A stretch of DNA of 32,124 nt, taken from contig DILC01000077.1 of assembly GCA_002424865.1 (NCBI GenBank), forward strand, positions 1 to 32,124, written 5' to 3'. How positions within the stretch are numbered: position 1 is the first letter of the stretch; every line of letters begins with the position of its first letter. Shown here in pieces: positions 15,561-23,991 of this stretch. This stretch comes from Rhodocyclaceae bacterium UBA5602 (GTDB lineage: Bacteria; Pseudomonadota; Gammaproteobacteria; Burkholderiales; Rhodocyclaceae). Both the position numbers and the translations under genes were made by a program. The notes beneath the pieces are model-generated. The model saw nothing but the letters and a program-made list of their open reading frames with translations, was not told where the DNA came from and did no database searches.

Positions 15561-17082
15561 GCTTCTCATGCTTTGAACTCAATGTATTCAAAGCATGAAC
15601 ATAGGCTTTAGCAGAAGCCACAACAATATCGGTGTCTGCACCCTGTCCATTTACCATACGCCCATTTCTCGCCAAACGGACAGTCACTTCACCCTGAGCG
15701 TCGGTGCCGGTTGTAATGGCTGTCACCGAATACAAAAGGAGCTCGGCACCGCTAGACACAACATTTTCAATCGCTTTGAAAGTAGCATCTACAGGACCGC
15801 TTCCGCTGGACTCTGTTTGTGTTTCTATTCCATCAATCGAAATCACAAGTCGAGCAATTGGCGCCTCACCTGTTTCAGAATGGAACATGGAAGAGACAAT
15901 TCGATACCTTTCCTGTTCCGGGGTAATCGCCTCATCGCTCATGATGGCATGCAGGTCTTCATCGAAGATTTCATGTTTTTTATCTGCAAGCTCTTTAAAC
16001 CGCATAAAGGCAGTATTGAGAACAGCCTCACTATCCACCTCGATGCCAAGCTCTTTGAGTCTTGCTCTAAATGCTGTCCGCCCTGAAAGCTTACCCAAGA
16101 CGAGTTTGTTTGCGTTCCAGCCAACATCTTCTGCGCGCATGATTTCATAGGTTTCACGATGTTTTAATACGCCATCTTGATGAATGCCTGATTCATGCGC
16201 AAACGCATTTGCACCGACAATAGCCTTATTAGGCTGTACGGGAAAACCTGTAATACTTGAAACCATCTTTGATGCAGGTACGATCTGTGTCGCGTCAATA
16301 CGCGTCTCACACGGGAAAAAGTCCTGCCGTGTACGGACGGCCATCACAATTTCTTCGAGTGCTGCGTTGCCAGCCCGCTCACCCAACCCATTGATGGTGC
16401 ACTCAACCTGGCGAGCTCCCGCCATGACAGCGGCAAGACTGTTGGCGACCGCCAGTCCAAGATCATTGTGGCAATGGACTGACCAAATCACCTTGTCGGA
16501 ATTGGGCACGCGCTCCCGCAATTGCTTGATCCGTTCAGCGAACTGCTCGGGAAGGTTATAGCCCACCGTATCCGGGATATTGATTGTCGTTGCGCCTTCT
16601 TTGATCACAGCTTCAATGACCCGGCAAAGAAAATCAAGTTCAGAGCGTCCCGCATCTTCACATGAAAACTCAACATCATCAATCCCATTCCGTGCAAAAC
16701 GAACAGCACTTTTGGCAGCGATCAGCACTTCATCTGGCGACATGCGCAACTTCTTTTCCATGTGAATCGGACTGGTCGCCAAAAACGTGTGGATGCGTCC
16801 CGATGCAGCGGGTTGAATAGCTTCCAATGCCCGCGCAATATCCTTATCAAAAGCGCGGCTAAGGGCAGCTACCGTGGAATCCTTAATCACCTCAGCCACA
16901 GCCTTGACTGCGGCAAAGTCACCGTTGGATGCCGCAGGAAACCCAGCTTCGATCACATTCACGTGCATTTTTTCAAGCTGCCTGGCAATGCGTAATTTCT
17001 CTTCCTTGGTCATTGATGCGCCAGGGCTTTGCTCGCCATCACGCAAGGTGGTATCAAAAATAATCAATGGGTCTTTAGACAT
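15544..17082 (-). CDS. leuA: 2-isopropylmalate synthase
   Basis: The 512-residue enzyme joins acetyl-CoA and 2-ketoisovalerate, the first committed step of leucine synthesis. It shows IIFDTTLRDGEQSPGASM near residue 7, VHCHNDLGLAVANSLAA near 202, GLGERAGNAALEEIVM, and the C-terminal regulatory LeuA dimer domain that usually binds leucine for feedback control. I choose the third of three tandem ATGs (17082), which is 6 nt from AGGAG; the open frame reaches 17136. A terminator-like hairpin lies 36 bp upstream of the start, hinting at transcriptional control. Its substrate comes from the ilvBNC genes upstream in the same direction. Confidence 0.96.
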   Translation of the reverse strand: MSKDPLIIFDTTLRDGEQSPGASMTKEEKLRIARQLEKMHVNVIEAGFPAASNGDFAAVKAVAEVIKDSTVAALSRAFDKDIARALEAIQPAASGRIHTFLATSPIHMEKKLRMSPDEVLIAAKSAVRFARNGIDDVEFSCEDAGRSELDFLCRVIEAVIKEGATTINIPDTVGYNLPEQFAERIKQLRERVPNSDKVIWSVHCHNDLGLAVANSLAAVMAGARQVECTINGLGERAGNAALEEIVMAVRTRQDFFPCETRIDATQIVPASKMVSSITGFPVQPNKAIVGANAFAHESGIHQDGVLKHRETYEIMRAEDVGWNANKLVLGKLSGRTAFRARLKELGIEVDSEAVLNTAFMRFKELADKKHEIFDEDLHAIMSDEAITPEQERYRIVSSMFHSETGEAPIARLVISIDGIETQTESSGSGPVDATFKAIENVVSSGAELLLYSVTAITTGTDAQGEVTVRLARNGRMVNGQGADTDIVVASAKAYVHALNTLSSKHEKLNPQV

Positions 17083-17117
17083 CATCATCTCCTGAGAGAA
17101 TTCCAATAAGCAAACGT

Positions 17118-17145
17118 AAAAAAGCCACTCCATCAAGGAGTTGCT
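17118..17145 (-). terminator. terminator-like hairpin just upstream of leuA
   Basis: On the minus strand AGC-A-ACTCC pairs with GGAGT-G-GCT around TTGAT, one mismatch inside an otherwise 8-bp stem, followed by six T. It lies 36 bp before the leuA start, after the small ORF. It may end upstream transcripts or act as an attenuator. I could not build a convincing competing antiterminator by eye. Confidence 0.6.
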
Positions 17146-17172
17146 TCTAACTAACCAAAACAGAGGGAGGGT

Positions 17173-17304
17173 TTATTTAGTATGCGCAACGCGCAGCAGT
17201 GGCGAAGCTTTGGCGCGCAACGCAGGGCGCACAGTAAGCGCGCCAAATAAAGCGAAGAACAAAGCAAGAAATGCAACTGGCAAAAATGTCAAGGTCAGAT
17301 TCAT
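17173..17304 (-). CDS. possible 43-residue membrane peptide / leuA leader ORF
   Basis: From ATG 17304 the frame encodes MNLTLTFLPVAFLALFFALF, then GALTVRPALRAKASPLLRVA and HTK. That is one hydrophobic helix of about 23 residues followed by a basic tail. Ten of 43 residues are Leu, including a CTG CTG pair near the end. There is no ribosome site. A TTGCAA-N17-TATAGT promoter is placed so that transcription would start at the A of the ATG. The ORF ends 28 bp before the hairpin upstream of leuA. It may be a small membrane protein, a leucine-sensing leader peptide, or chance. Confidence 0.45.
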   Translation of the reverse strand: MNLTLTFLPVAFLALFFALFGALTVRPALRAKASPLLRVAHTK

Positions 17305-17310
17305 GGAATG

Positions 17311-17339
17311 ACTATAAATGCTTTATTCCTTTGTTGCAA
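17311..17339 (-). promoter_or_regulatory. likely promoter for the leuA leader
   Basis: On the minus strand TTGCAA (+ 17334-17339) and TATAGT (+ 17311-17316) are 17 bp apart. The seventh base after the -10 is the A of ATG 17304. It lies between pssA and leuA and so could give leuA expression separate from psd-pssA. Confidence 0.5.
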
Positions 17340-17386
17340 CACGGCTACATCGCAGAAAACCATTTTCCTGCATGCACTGGCCCGAA

Positions 17387-18154
17387 TCACTTTGGTTTAT
17401 TGCGCCACCGCCATAAAAACACCAGATAGCCAGACAAAGCATAGCCAAAAAATAGCGCAAACAAGACCCCTGGAGGGTAAAACGAAACAAACGCAAAACC
17501 GAGCGCTATGGCTGCGACGCCAACAAAAGGCACACTTTTTTTGAGATTAATTGCTTTGCCTGACCAATAGGGAATATTGCTGATCATCGTCATCCCTGCA
17601 AAAATAGTCAATCCACAGGCAACCCAACGGGCATCTTCACCAGGAACTTCAAGATCCAGCAACACCCAAACGAACCCCCCAATGAGAGCCGCCGCCGCAG
17701 GGCTTGGCAACCCCTGAAAATAACGCTTATCCGTCACCCCCATGTTGGTATTGAAGCGCGCAAGCCGTAAGGCAGCGCCAACACAGTAAATAAAAGCCGC
17801 AATCCAGCCGACCTTGCCCAGCCCGCGCAATGACCATTCATACACGACGAGCGCTGGCGCTACGCCGAACGAGACCATATCGGAGAGTGAGTCATACTCG
17901 GCGCCAAACGCACTTTGCGTATTGGTCAGTCGCGCCACGCGGCCATCCAGGCCATCCAGCACCATGGCAATAAAAATCGCAATCGCTGCGTATTCAAAGC
18001 GTTGATTCATGGCCTGAACAATGGCATAAAAGCCCGCGAATAAGGCAGCTGTCGTTAAGGCATTAGGGACAAGATAAATACCCCGTCGCCGAAGATCGTT
18101 GCTAACGAGCGGCTTATCGGTGCGCGCTGGGGGATTGGGCGGAATGAGGGTCAT
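17387..18154 (-). CDS. pssA: CDP-diacylglycerol-serine O-phosphatidyltransferase
   Basis: The 255-residue integral membrane enzyme makes phosphatidylserine from CDP-diacylglycerol and serine. The CDP-alcohol phosphatidyltransferase signature is clear: DGLDGRVARLTNTQSAFGAE then YDSLSD, that is D-G-x2-A-R-x8-G-x3-D-x3-D, near residues 67-92. About seven to eight hydrophobic helices follow (LVPNALTTAALFAGFYAIVQ first). This is the membrane-spanning type II enzyme, not the peripheral type found in E. coli. It lies 47 bp after psd, which uses its product, so the two are almost certainly one unit for phosphatidylethanolamine synthesis. Confidence 0.96.
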   Translation of the reverse strand: MTLIPPNPPARTDKPLVSNDLRRRGIYLVPNALTTAALFAGFYAIVQAMNQRFEYAAIAIFIAMVLDGLDGRVARLTNTQSAFGAEYDSLSDMVSFGVAPALVVYEWSLRGLGKVGWIAAFIYCVGAALRLARFNTNMGVTDKRYFQGLPSPAAAALIGGFVWVLLDLEVPGEDARWVACGLTIFAGMTMISNIPYWSGKAINLKKSVPFVGVAAIALGFAFVSFYPPGVLFALFFGYALSGYLVFLWRWRNKPK

Positions 18155-18201
18155 GTGTCATTGAGTGCGTCATTGCATTACATGGATAATGTGATTCAAG
18201 T

Positions 18202-18846
18202 CTACGGCAACTCTGCCAGAACTGTTGCCGATGCCTTCACCGTCTCGCCAACGCCGACTTTTACACGGGTGTCAGGGGGAAGGTAAAGATCCACACGCGA
18301 GCCGAAGCGAATAAACCCATAGCGCTGACCACGGGCCAATGTTTGCCCTTGATCCACATAACAAAGTATGCGCCGCGCAATCAGGCCCGCAACCTGCACA
18401 CACGTAATGTCCAAGCCATCGCGCGTTCGAATATGCAAGGCATTGCGCTCGTTCTCCAGCGAAGCCTTGTCCAGCACGGCGTTAAAAAACTTGCCTGGAT
18501 GATACCAGCGCTGAACGATCAGACCATCAACCGGACTGCGGTTTGAATGCACATTAAAAACATTCATGAAGACGCTGACTTTCAGGCAATCCCGTTCAAG
18601 CCAAGGGTCACGCGCAGGCTCAATCGCCACGATACGGCCATCCGCTGGCGAGAGTACAGATTTCTCACCCTGAGGAATGGGCCGCGCAGGATCACGAAAA
18701 AACTGAATGCAAAACGCAAAGAAAACCCATACAGGCAGACTCCACACCCAGCCGAAAAAATACAACACAGCCAGAGACGCAAGCAACGAAGCAGCAATAA
18801 AAGGCCAGCCTTCGCGCGCAAGTATGGGATGTGGATAATCGTTCAT
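18202..18846 (-). CDS. psd: phosphatidylserine decarboxylase proenzyme, short type
   Basis: I use ATG 18846 (MNDYPHPILAREGWPFIAAS), giving 214 residues. The open frame extends to 18951 but that part overlaps the ilvC terminator. Visible are an N-terminal hydrophobic region, FFRDPARPIPQGEKSVLSPA with DGRI, FMNVFNVHSNRSPVDG, WYHPGKFFNA, and the self-cleavage site RFGSRVDLYLP with G182-S183. The serine becomes the pyruvoyl group after cleavage into beta and alpha chains. This GS form, shorter than the LGST type of E. coli, commonly sits next to pssA, as here. No good ribosome site precedes the ATG. Confidence 0.93.
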   Translation of the reverse strand: MNDYPHPILAREGWPFIAASLLASLAVLYFFGWVWSLPVWVFFAFCIQFFRDPARPIPQGEKSVLSPADGRIVAIEPARDPWLERDCLKVSVFMNVFNVHSNRSPVDGLIVQRWYHPGKFFNAVLDKASLENERNALHIRTRDGLDITCVQVAGLIARRILCYVDQGQTLARGQRYGFIRFGSRVDLYLPPDTRVKVGVGETVKASATVLAELP

Positions 18847-18940
18847 AAAAAAGTCAGAAGTCGTCAAGTTAGAGTAAAGGAATAAATGCGCGGCAAGTTG
18901 AGTCGTTATCTTAAACCGCTTCATGCCATGCATACAGAAG

Positions 18941-18971
18941 AAAAAAGGCACAGCGCTGCTGTGCCTTTTTT
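18941..18971 (-). terminator. strong terminator after ilvC
   Basis: A 14-bp perfect stem (GGCACAGC / GCTGTGCC with six A and six T at the base) surrounds a GCT loop, 20 bp past the ilvC stop. It separates ilvBNC from psd-pssA and is symmetric enough to work both ways. Confidence 0.93.
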
Positions 18972-18990
18972 TATAGCACTTGCATGCAGA

Positions 18991-20007
18991 TTAGTTTTTG
19001 GACTGATCCACCAATTTATTCTTCTTGATCCACGGCATCATCGCACGCAATTGCTCACCAACGACCTCAATGGGATGATCCGCAGTCAAGCGGCGACGAG
19101 CCGTCATTTCCGGATAGTTGGTACGGCCTTCAAGGATAAATTTCTTGGCATATTCACCTTGCTGGATGGACTTGAGCGCCTCTTTCATGGCAGCGCGCGC
19201 TTCAGCACCAATCACTTTATGGCCCGTAACGTATTCGCCATACTCCGCATTATTGGAAATGGAGTAGTTCATGTTGGCAATACCGCCTTCAAAGATCAAA
19301 TCAACAATCAGTTTGACTTCATGCAAGCACTCAAAGTATGCCATTTCAGGCGCGTAACCAGCCTCGGTCAAGGTCTCGTAACCGGCTTTGATCAACTCAA
19401 CCAGACCACCGCACAATACAGCCTGCTCACCAAACAAATCAGTTTCTGTTTCTTCGCGGAAGTTGGTTTCAATCACGCCCCCCTTAGTACCGCCATTGGC
19501 TGCCGCGTAAGATAAAGCAACATCCTTAGCCTTGCCTGAATTGTCTTGATACACCGCGATCAAGGAAGGCACGCCACCCCCACGCAAGTATTCGGAGCGA
19601 ACCGTGTGGCCTGGGCCTTTAGGAGCCACCATGATGACATCCAAATCAGCACGCGGCACCACTTGGTTGTAATGCACATTGAAGCCATGGGCAAAAGCCA
19701 AGGTTGCGCCTTTTTTCAGGTTGGGCTCAACATCGTTGTAATACACGCTCGGAATGTTCTCATCCGGCAACAAAATCATGACAACGTCGGCTTCGTTGGT
19801 CGCTTTTGCGATTTCCTCAACATTAAGACCGGCATTCTTAGCCTTTTCCCAAGAAGCGCCCCCCTTACGCAAACCCACTGTGACTTTAACACCCGAGTCA
19901 TTCAGGTTTTGCGCATGGGCATGTCCTTGCGAACCATAACCAATAATGGCAACTTTTTTGCCTTTGATCAGAGAAATGTCAGCGTCTTTATCGTAATAAA
20001 CCTTCAT
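18991..20007 (-). CDS. ilvC: ketol-acid reductoisomerase, class I
   Basis: The 338-residue enzyme isomerises and reduces acetolactate or acetohydroxybutyrate, the second common step in valine and isoleucine synthesis. The Rossmann motif GYGSQGHAHAQNLNDSG lies near residue 24, then GLRKGGASWEKAKNAG, the metal and substrate region GPGHTVRSEY and DLFGEQAVLCGGLVELIKAG, and the knotted C-terminal domain ISNNAEYGEYVTG. Length identifies the short class I form. AAGGA lies about 11 nt before the ATG. It follows ilvN by 27 bp and ends at a strong terminator. Confidence 0.98.
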   Translation of the reverse strand: MKVYYDKDADISLIKGKKVAIIGYGSQGHAHAQNLNDSGVKVTVGLRKGGASWEKAKNAGLNVEEIAKATNEADVVMILLPDENIPSVYYNDVEPNLKKGATLAFAHGFNVHYNQVVPRADLDVIMVAPKGPGHTVRSEYLRGGGVPSLIAVYQDNSGKAKDVALSYAAANGGTKGGVIETNFREETETDLFGEQAVLCGGLVELIKAGYETLTEAGYAPEMAYFECLHEVKLIVDLIFEGGIANMNYSISNNAEYGEYVTGHKVIGAEARAAMKEALKSIQQGEYAKKFILEGRTNYPEMTARRRLTADHPIEVVGEQLRAMMPWIKKNKLVDQSKN

Positions 20008-20034
20008 TATTTATGTTTCCTTCGTTTCAAAAAA

Positions 20035-20526
20035 TTAAACCTTCAGAATACGGTCGCCACGACCAATGCCACACACCCCCGTGCGGACTGTTTCCAACAC
20101 CAGCGACTTCTCGATCACCTCAAGAAAGGCATCCAGCTTAGAACAATCGCCCGTCAGCTCTATTACATATGATGAGTCTGTAACATCGACGATACGCCCA
20201 CGGAAAATATCCGCAACGCGCTTCATTTCTTCGCGATCTTTTCCCGTCGCGCGAACCTTCACCAGCATCAGCTCGCGCTCGATATGCGGCGCTTCCGACA
20301 AATCAACCACTTTGACAACATCAATCAACTTGTTGAGCTGTTTGGTAATTTGTTCAATCACACTGTCCGAACCGCTACTCACAATAGTCATGCGCGACAG
20401 AGACGGGTCTTCCGTTGCCGCCACCGTGAGCGATTCAATATTAAAAGCGCGCGCAGAAAATAGGCCAGACACTCTGGATAATGCACCTGCTTCATTTTCC
20501 AAGAGAATGGAAATAATGTGTCTCAT
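20035..20526 (-). CDS. ilvN: acetolactate synthase small (regulatory) subunit
   Basis: The 163-residue protein begins MRHIISILLENEAGALSRVS, an ACT domain that binds valine, and includes FNIESLTVAATEDPSLSRMT. A C-terminal domain (ELMLVKVRATGKDREEMKRV) contacts the catalytic subunit. It stimulates and feedback-regulates acetolactate synthase. The name ilvH is used for the same role in some genomes. Its start is 3 nt after the ilvB stop, with AGAGGA before it, so the two subunits are translated together. Confidence 0.97.
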   Translation of the reverse strand: MRHIISILLENEAGALSRVSGLFSARAFNIESLTVAATEDPSLSRMTIVSSGSDSVIEQITKQLNKLIDVVKVVDLSEAPHIERELMLVKVRATGKDREEMKRVADIFRGRIVDVTDSSYVIELTGDCSKLDAFLEVIEKSLVLETVRTGVCGIGRGDRILKV

Positions 20527-20528
20527 GA

Positions 20529-22238
20529 TTAAAGGTCCTCTGCCAAAATCATCTCTGACAAACCTTTTCCTGCTGCAACCATAGGGTACACATTCGCCGT
20601 TTGATCAGTAATAAAGTCCATAAACACGAAGTCATTTTTATGCTTGCCGAAAGCTTCGCGCAAAGCTGGCTCAACATCTGCTGGCCGTTCAATCTTCATT
20701 CCAACATGGCCATAAGCCTCTGCTAGCTTCACAAAATCGGGCAGCGCATTGACATAGGATTCCGCATGGCGATTGCCATGGAACATCTCTTGCCACTGCC
20801 GAACCATGCCAAGATAGCGGTTATTCAGGTTGACCACCTTGATCGGCAAGCGGAACTGCTTGGCAGTGGATAGCTCCTGGATGTTCATTTGTATGGACGC
20901 TTCGCCAGTCACGCAAGCCACCACGGCATCAGGGTTGGCAAAACGAACGCCCATGGCATAAGGCAAACCAACACCCATCGTGCCCAAGCCGCCGGAATTA
21001 ATCCAGCGCCTTGGCTTATCAAACTTATAGTATTGCGCTGCCCACATCTGATGCTGGCCAACATCAGATGTCACAAAGGCCTCGCCACCAGTGACCTCAT
21101 AGAGTTTCTCGATGACATACTGCGGCATGATAACGTCTTTGCCTTGCTTGTATTTAAGCGAGTTCCTGCCACGCCAAGCATCAATCTGCTTCCACCAAGC
21201 CGCGATAGCCTTAACGTCCGGCTTCGTTTTTTGCTCATCCAGCAGGGCCTGCAACTCACCCAAAACATCCGGCAAATGACCCACAATAGGCACATCAACG
21301 TCCACCCGCTTGGCAATCGAAGAAGGATCAATATCGACATGAATGATTTTGCGCGGAACTGAACCAAAGTCAGCGGGATTCCCAATCACGCGATCATCAA
21401 ATCGAGCCCCAATCGCAAGCAACACATCGCAATGATGCATTGCCATATTGGCCTCATAAGTGCCGTGCATACCCAACATGCCAACAAACTGCTTGTCTGT
21501 TGCCGGATAGCCCCCCAAACCCATCAGCGTATTGGTTACCGGGAAACCGAGCGAATGCGCCAATTTCTTCAGCTGACGCGAAGTATCGGACAGGATAACG
21601 CCGCCACCGGTATAAATCATTGGACGCTTTGCATCCAGCAAGAGCTGAAGCGCTTTTTTAACCTGGCCACTATGGCACTTTACGTTAGGCGTATAGGAGC
21701 GCATCGAAATGGTCTTTGGATACTCAAACTCACACACATGAGTCGTTACATCTTTAGGAATATCGACTAGCACAGGCCCTGGCCGACCTGACTGGGCGAT
21801 ATAAAACGCTTTTTTAAGCGTTGTAGCGAGATCCTTGACATCCTTAACAAGAAAATTATGCTTAACACACGGGCGAGTAATCCCCACAGTATCGCACTCT
21901 TGAAACGCGTCTTGCCCAATGTAGTGAGTCGGGACTTGGCCGCTGATAATCACCAATGGAATTGAATCCATATTTGCGGTGGCAATGCCAGTCACCGCAT
22001 TCGTCACCCCCGGACCGGAGGTGACAATACACACACCGACCTTGTTAGACGAACGCGAGTAAGCATCTGCAGCATGCACTGCCGCCTGCTCGTGTCTTAC
22101 CAAGACATGCTTAAATTTGTCTTGCTTGAAAAATTCGTCGTATATGTAGAGAACGGACCCGCCGGGGTAACCGAAAACGTACTCAACCTTTTCTTCTTGC
22201 AGACACTTAACTACAATTTCAGCGCCCGTTAGCTGCAT
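20529..22238 (-). CDS. ilvB: acetolactate synthase large (catalytic) subunit
   Basis: The 569-residue thiamine-diphosphate enzyme condenses pyruvate with pyruvate or 2-ketobutyrate. It starts MQLTGAEIVVKCLQEEKVEY and shows VFGYPGGSVL, the catalytic Glu in RHEQAAVHAADAYSR, and SGPGVTNAVTGIATA. The C-terminal thiamine and Mg motif reads TGEASIQMNIQELSTAKQF with LNNRYLGMVRQWQEM. The motif has E-A where many homologues have D-G or E-G (see findings). ilvI is an equivalent name. First gene of ilvBNC, with a good promoter 40-70 bp upstream and a short untranslated leader; no leader peptide was found. Confidence 0.97.
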   Translation of the reverse strand: MQLTGAEIVVKCLQEEKVEYVFGYPGGSVLYIYDEFFKQDKFKHVLVRHEQAAVHAADAYSRSSNKVGVCIVTSGPGVTNAVTGIATANMDSIPLVIISGQVPTHYIGQDAFQECDTVGITRPCVKHNFLVKDVKDLATTLKKAFYIAQSGRPGPVLVDIPKDVTTHVCEFEYPKTISMRSYTPNVKCHSGQVKKALQLLLDAKRPMIYTGGGVILSDTSRQLKKLAHSLGFPVTNTLMGLGGYPATDKQFVGMLGMHGTYEANMAMHHCDVLLAIGARFDDRVIGNPADFGSVPRKIIHVDIDPSSIAKRVDVDVPIVGHLPDVLGELQALLDEQKTKPDVKAIAAWWKQIDAWRGRNSLKYKQGKDVIMPQYVIEKLYEVTGGEAFVTSDVGQHQMWAAQYYKFDKPRRWINSGGLGTMGVGLPYAMGVRFANPDAVVACVTGEASIQMNIQELSTAKQFRLPIKVVNLNNRYLGMVRQWQEMFHGNRHAESYVNALPDFVKLAEAYGHVGMKIERPADVEPALREAFGKHKNDFVFMDFITDQTANVYPMVAAGKGLSEMILAEDL

Positions 22239-22278
22239 TGATTACACCTGTCATCATATTTTTTGAAGTAAACGCGTA

Positions 22279-22307
22279 ACCATACTGTTTTGATAACGAA
22301 TGGTCAA
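22279..22307 (-). promoter_or_regulatory. promoter of ilvB-ilvN-ilvC
   Basis: On the minus strand TTGACC (+ 22302-22307) and TATGGT (+ 22279-22284) are separated by 17 bp. The start site would lie near 22272, giving a leader of about 34 nt before the ilvB ATG. That is too short for a peptide attenuator. The remaining gap to the RDD gene shows nothing else. Confidence 0.65.
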
Positions 22308-22462
22308 GATTTTAATGGATCACCCCCATAAAAAACATTTAAAAGATACGCTATCCCTTGCCACATAAGTATTAGAAATAAATCGGATTCATCAGGCATT
22401 GCGCTAATTCTGACACATCCCGCCGCACCATTAATCGCCATACCCTGCTAATTGCCCAAACC

Positions 22463-22915
22463 ATGACCATTCGCAAATTAGATTACCAACACCCTGGGTT
22501 ACCCAGCATCCGACGCCGGCTTTCCAGCTTACTTTATGAGGGAGTTCTATTGTTCGGCGTGCTTTCTGTCACATTCTTTGTTCCACACTTAGTGCTCGCC
22601 ATGACAACATCCATTCTGCTGCCAGGCTGGGCGGTACTGCTTCATCTGATTGTCGCAGCAGGCGTCTATTTTGTTGCCTATTGGCACTTCGTTGGCCAAA
22701 CACTCCCCATGCAAACATGGCAATTGATGATTGTTTCTCAGGATGGCGGCAAACCATCGATTCCCAGGCTAATAGCCCGCTACCTTCTCGCCTGGCCCAG
22801 CATCGCTTGCCTTGGGGCAGGGCTGTTATGGGCGCCGTTTGATCGTGATCGCCAGTTCCTGCATGATCGCTTAGCTAAAACGGGCATTGTTTTCAAACCC
22901 AAACCCATGCCTTAA
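22463..22915 (+). CDS. RDD family membrane protein
   Basis: The 150-residue protein has the RDD arrangement: an N-terminal SIRRRLSSLLYEGVLLFGVL region (R-x3-L-x3-E in place of the classic R..DD), two to three hydrophobic helices, and a C-terminal RDRQFLHDRLAKTGIVF motif. WHFVGQTLPMQTWQLMIVSQ with DGGKPS resembles the conserved RDD middle. The function is unknown; transport has been proposed for some members. It is divergent from ilvB and its stop codon overlaps the lptG stop on the other strand, so the two genes converge with no space between them. Confidence 0.88.
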   Translation: MTIRKLDYQHPGLPSIRRRLSSLLYEGVLLFGVLSVTFFVPHLVLAMTTSILLPGWAVLLHLIVAAGVYFVAYWHFVGQTLPMQTWQLMIVSQDGGKPSIPRLIARYLLAWPSIACLGAGLLWAPFDRDRQFLHDRLAKTGIVFKPKPMP

Positions 22916-23991
22916 CGCCGCTCCACCCACCACAACAGGCTCATGGCCACCAATAAAAACAGCAAGCTGGGCGTAATGGCAGAAAGAAATGGTGGCCAGC
23001 TATTGATCGTGCCAAGATTGGAAAATAATCCATTCAGCATGTGAAACGCCACCCCCAGCATCACGCCCATGAAAACACGTGTGCTGGTCACGCCCATACG
23101 GTCCTGCAAATATGCAAACGGCAATGCCAATACCATCATTACCAAGGGCGTTAGCGGGTAGGTAAGCTTCTTCCAGAAGGCAATCTCGTATCTGTTGGTT
23201 TTTTGCTGATTCGCACTTAAATGGGTGATATAGCGAACCAGATTGAATATTGACATGCGATCAGGCGAGATCATCAAAACAACAAACAACTCCGGATTCA
23301 AAGCAGACTTCCACCTTTGGCTGGCATAACGCTCCACGCGCGCCGTTTCGCCTGAAAAAACAGTCCGCACCACATCGTCCAGCAACCACTCGCCATCCGC
23401 AACAAAGTGCCCCTTTTTCGCTTCGCTCATCGAGCTCAAATGAAACTGGTGATCAAACTCAAAAATCCGCAGCGAGTTAAGCGATGAATCTGAACCAACC
23501 TCAGCTACATTGATAAACGTTCTGTCATCCTTAACCCAAGCGCCTGAGCGAAACTCGCTGGCGACGACATTTCCTTGAGCCTTTAATTTCCAATGTTGGG
23601 CATATTGCTCAGAAAATGGCACAACAAACTCACCCACCAGGAAAATGAGCACGGCAAATACTGAGCCTAGGCGCATGAATGAGCCGATAAAGTCACGCGT
23701 CGATAAGCCAGAAGCCCTGAGTACGGCAATTTCCGAATGCCGCGCCAAAGTAACCAGGGCGTAGAGGGTACCGATCAAAATGCCAATCGGGAATAACTCA
23801 TACACCCGGCCAGGCAGGGTGATCGCCACAAAACCGAGCGCATGCTGAAGTTTATAGCCGCCTCTGCCGACACTTTCGAGCTCGTGAATCAAGTCAAAAA
23901 AGGCAAACAACATGAGGAAAGCGAGCAAAATAAATGCCACTGCGACATAAATTTCTCTCGCCAAATGGCGCTCATAGATCTTTAATGCCAT
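22912..23991 (-). CDS. lptG: LPS export ABC transporter permease LptG
   Basis: I choose ATG 23991 (MALKIYERHLAREIYVAVAF), giving 359 residues. The open frame reaching 24114 overlaps lptF too far to be real. Six membrane helices are arranged three and three around a periplasmic beta-jellyroll domain. LASRF-like elements ARHSEIAVLRASGLSTRDFI and the C-terminal FWKKLTYPLTPLVMMVLALP FAY region identify an LptF/LptG permease. It works with LptF and the ATPase LptB to pull lipopolysaccharide from the inner membrane toward LptC-A-D. It overlaps lptF by 10 nt. Confidence 0.95.
   Translation of the reverse strand: MALKIYERHLAREIYVAVAFILLAFLMLFAFFDLIHELESVGRGGYKLQHALGFVAITLPGRVYELFPIGILIGTLYALVTLARHSEIAVLRASGLSTRDFIGSFMRLGSVFAVLIFLVGEFVVPFSEQYAQHWKLKAQGNVVASEFRSGAWVKDDRTFINVAEVGSDSSLNSLRIFEFDHQFHLSSMSEAKKGHFVADGEWLLDDVVRTVFSGETARVERYASQRWKSALNPELFVVLMISPDRMSIFNLVRYITHLSANQQKTNRYEIAFWKKLTYPLTPLVMMVLALPFAYLQDRMGVTSTRVFMGVMLGVAFHMLNGLFSNLGTINSWPPFLSAITPSLLFLLVAMSLLWWVERR

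Noticed and set aside
18847..18951. N-terminal extension of psd
   Set aside because: It overlaps the ilvC terminator and lacks family similarity; ATG 18846 fits better.
22239..22278. peptide attenuator before ilvB
   Set aside because: The predicted leader is about 34 nt, with no leader ORF or terminator hairpin.
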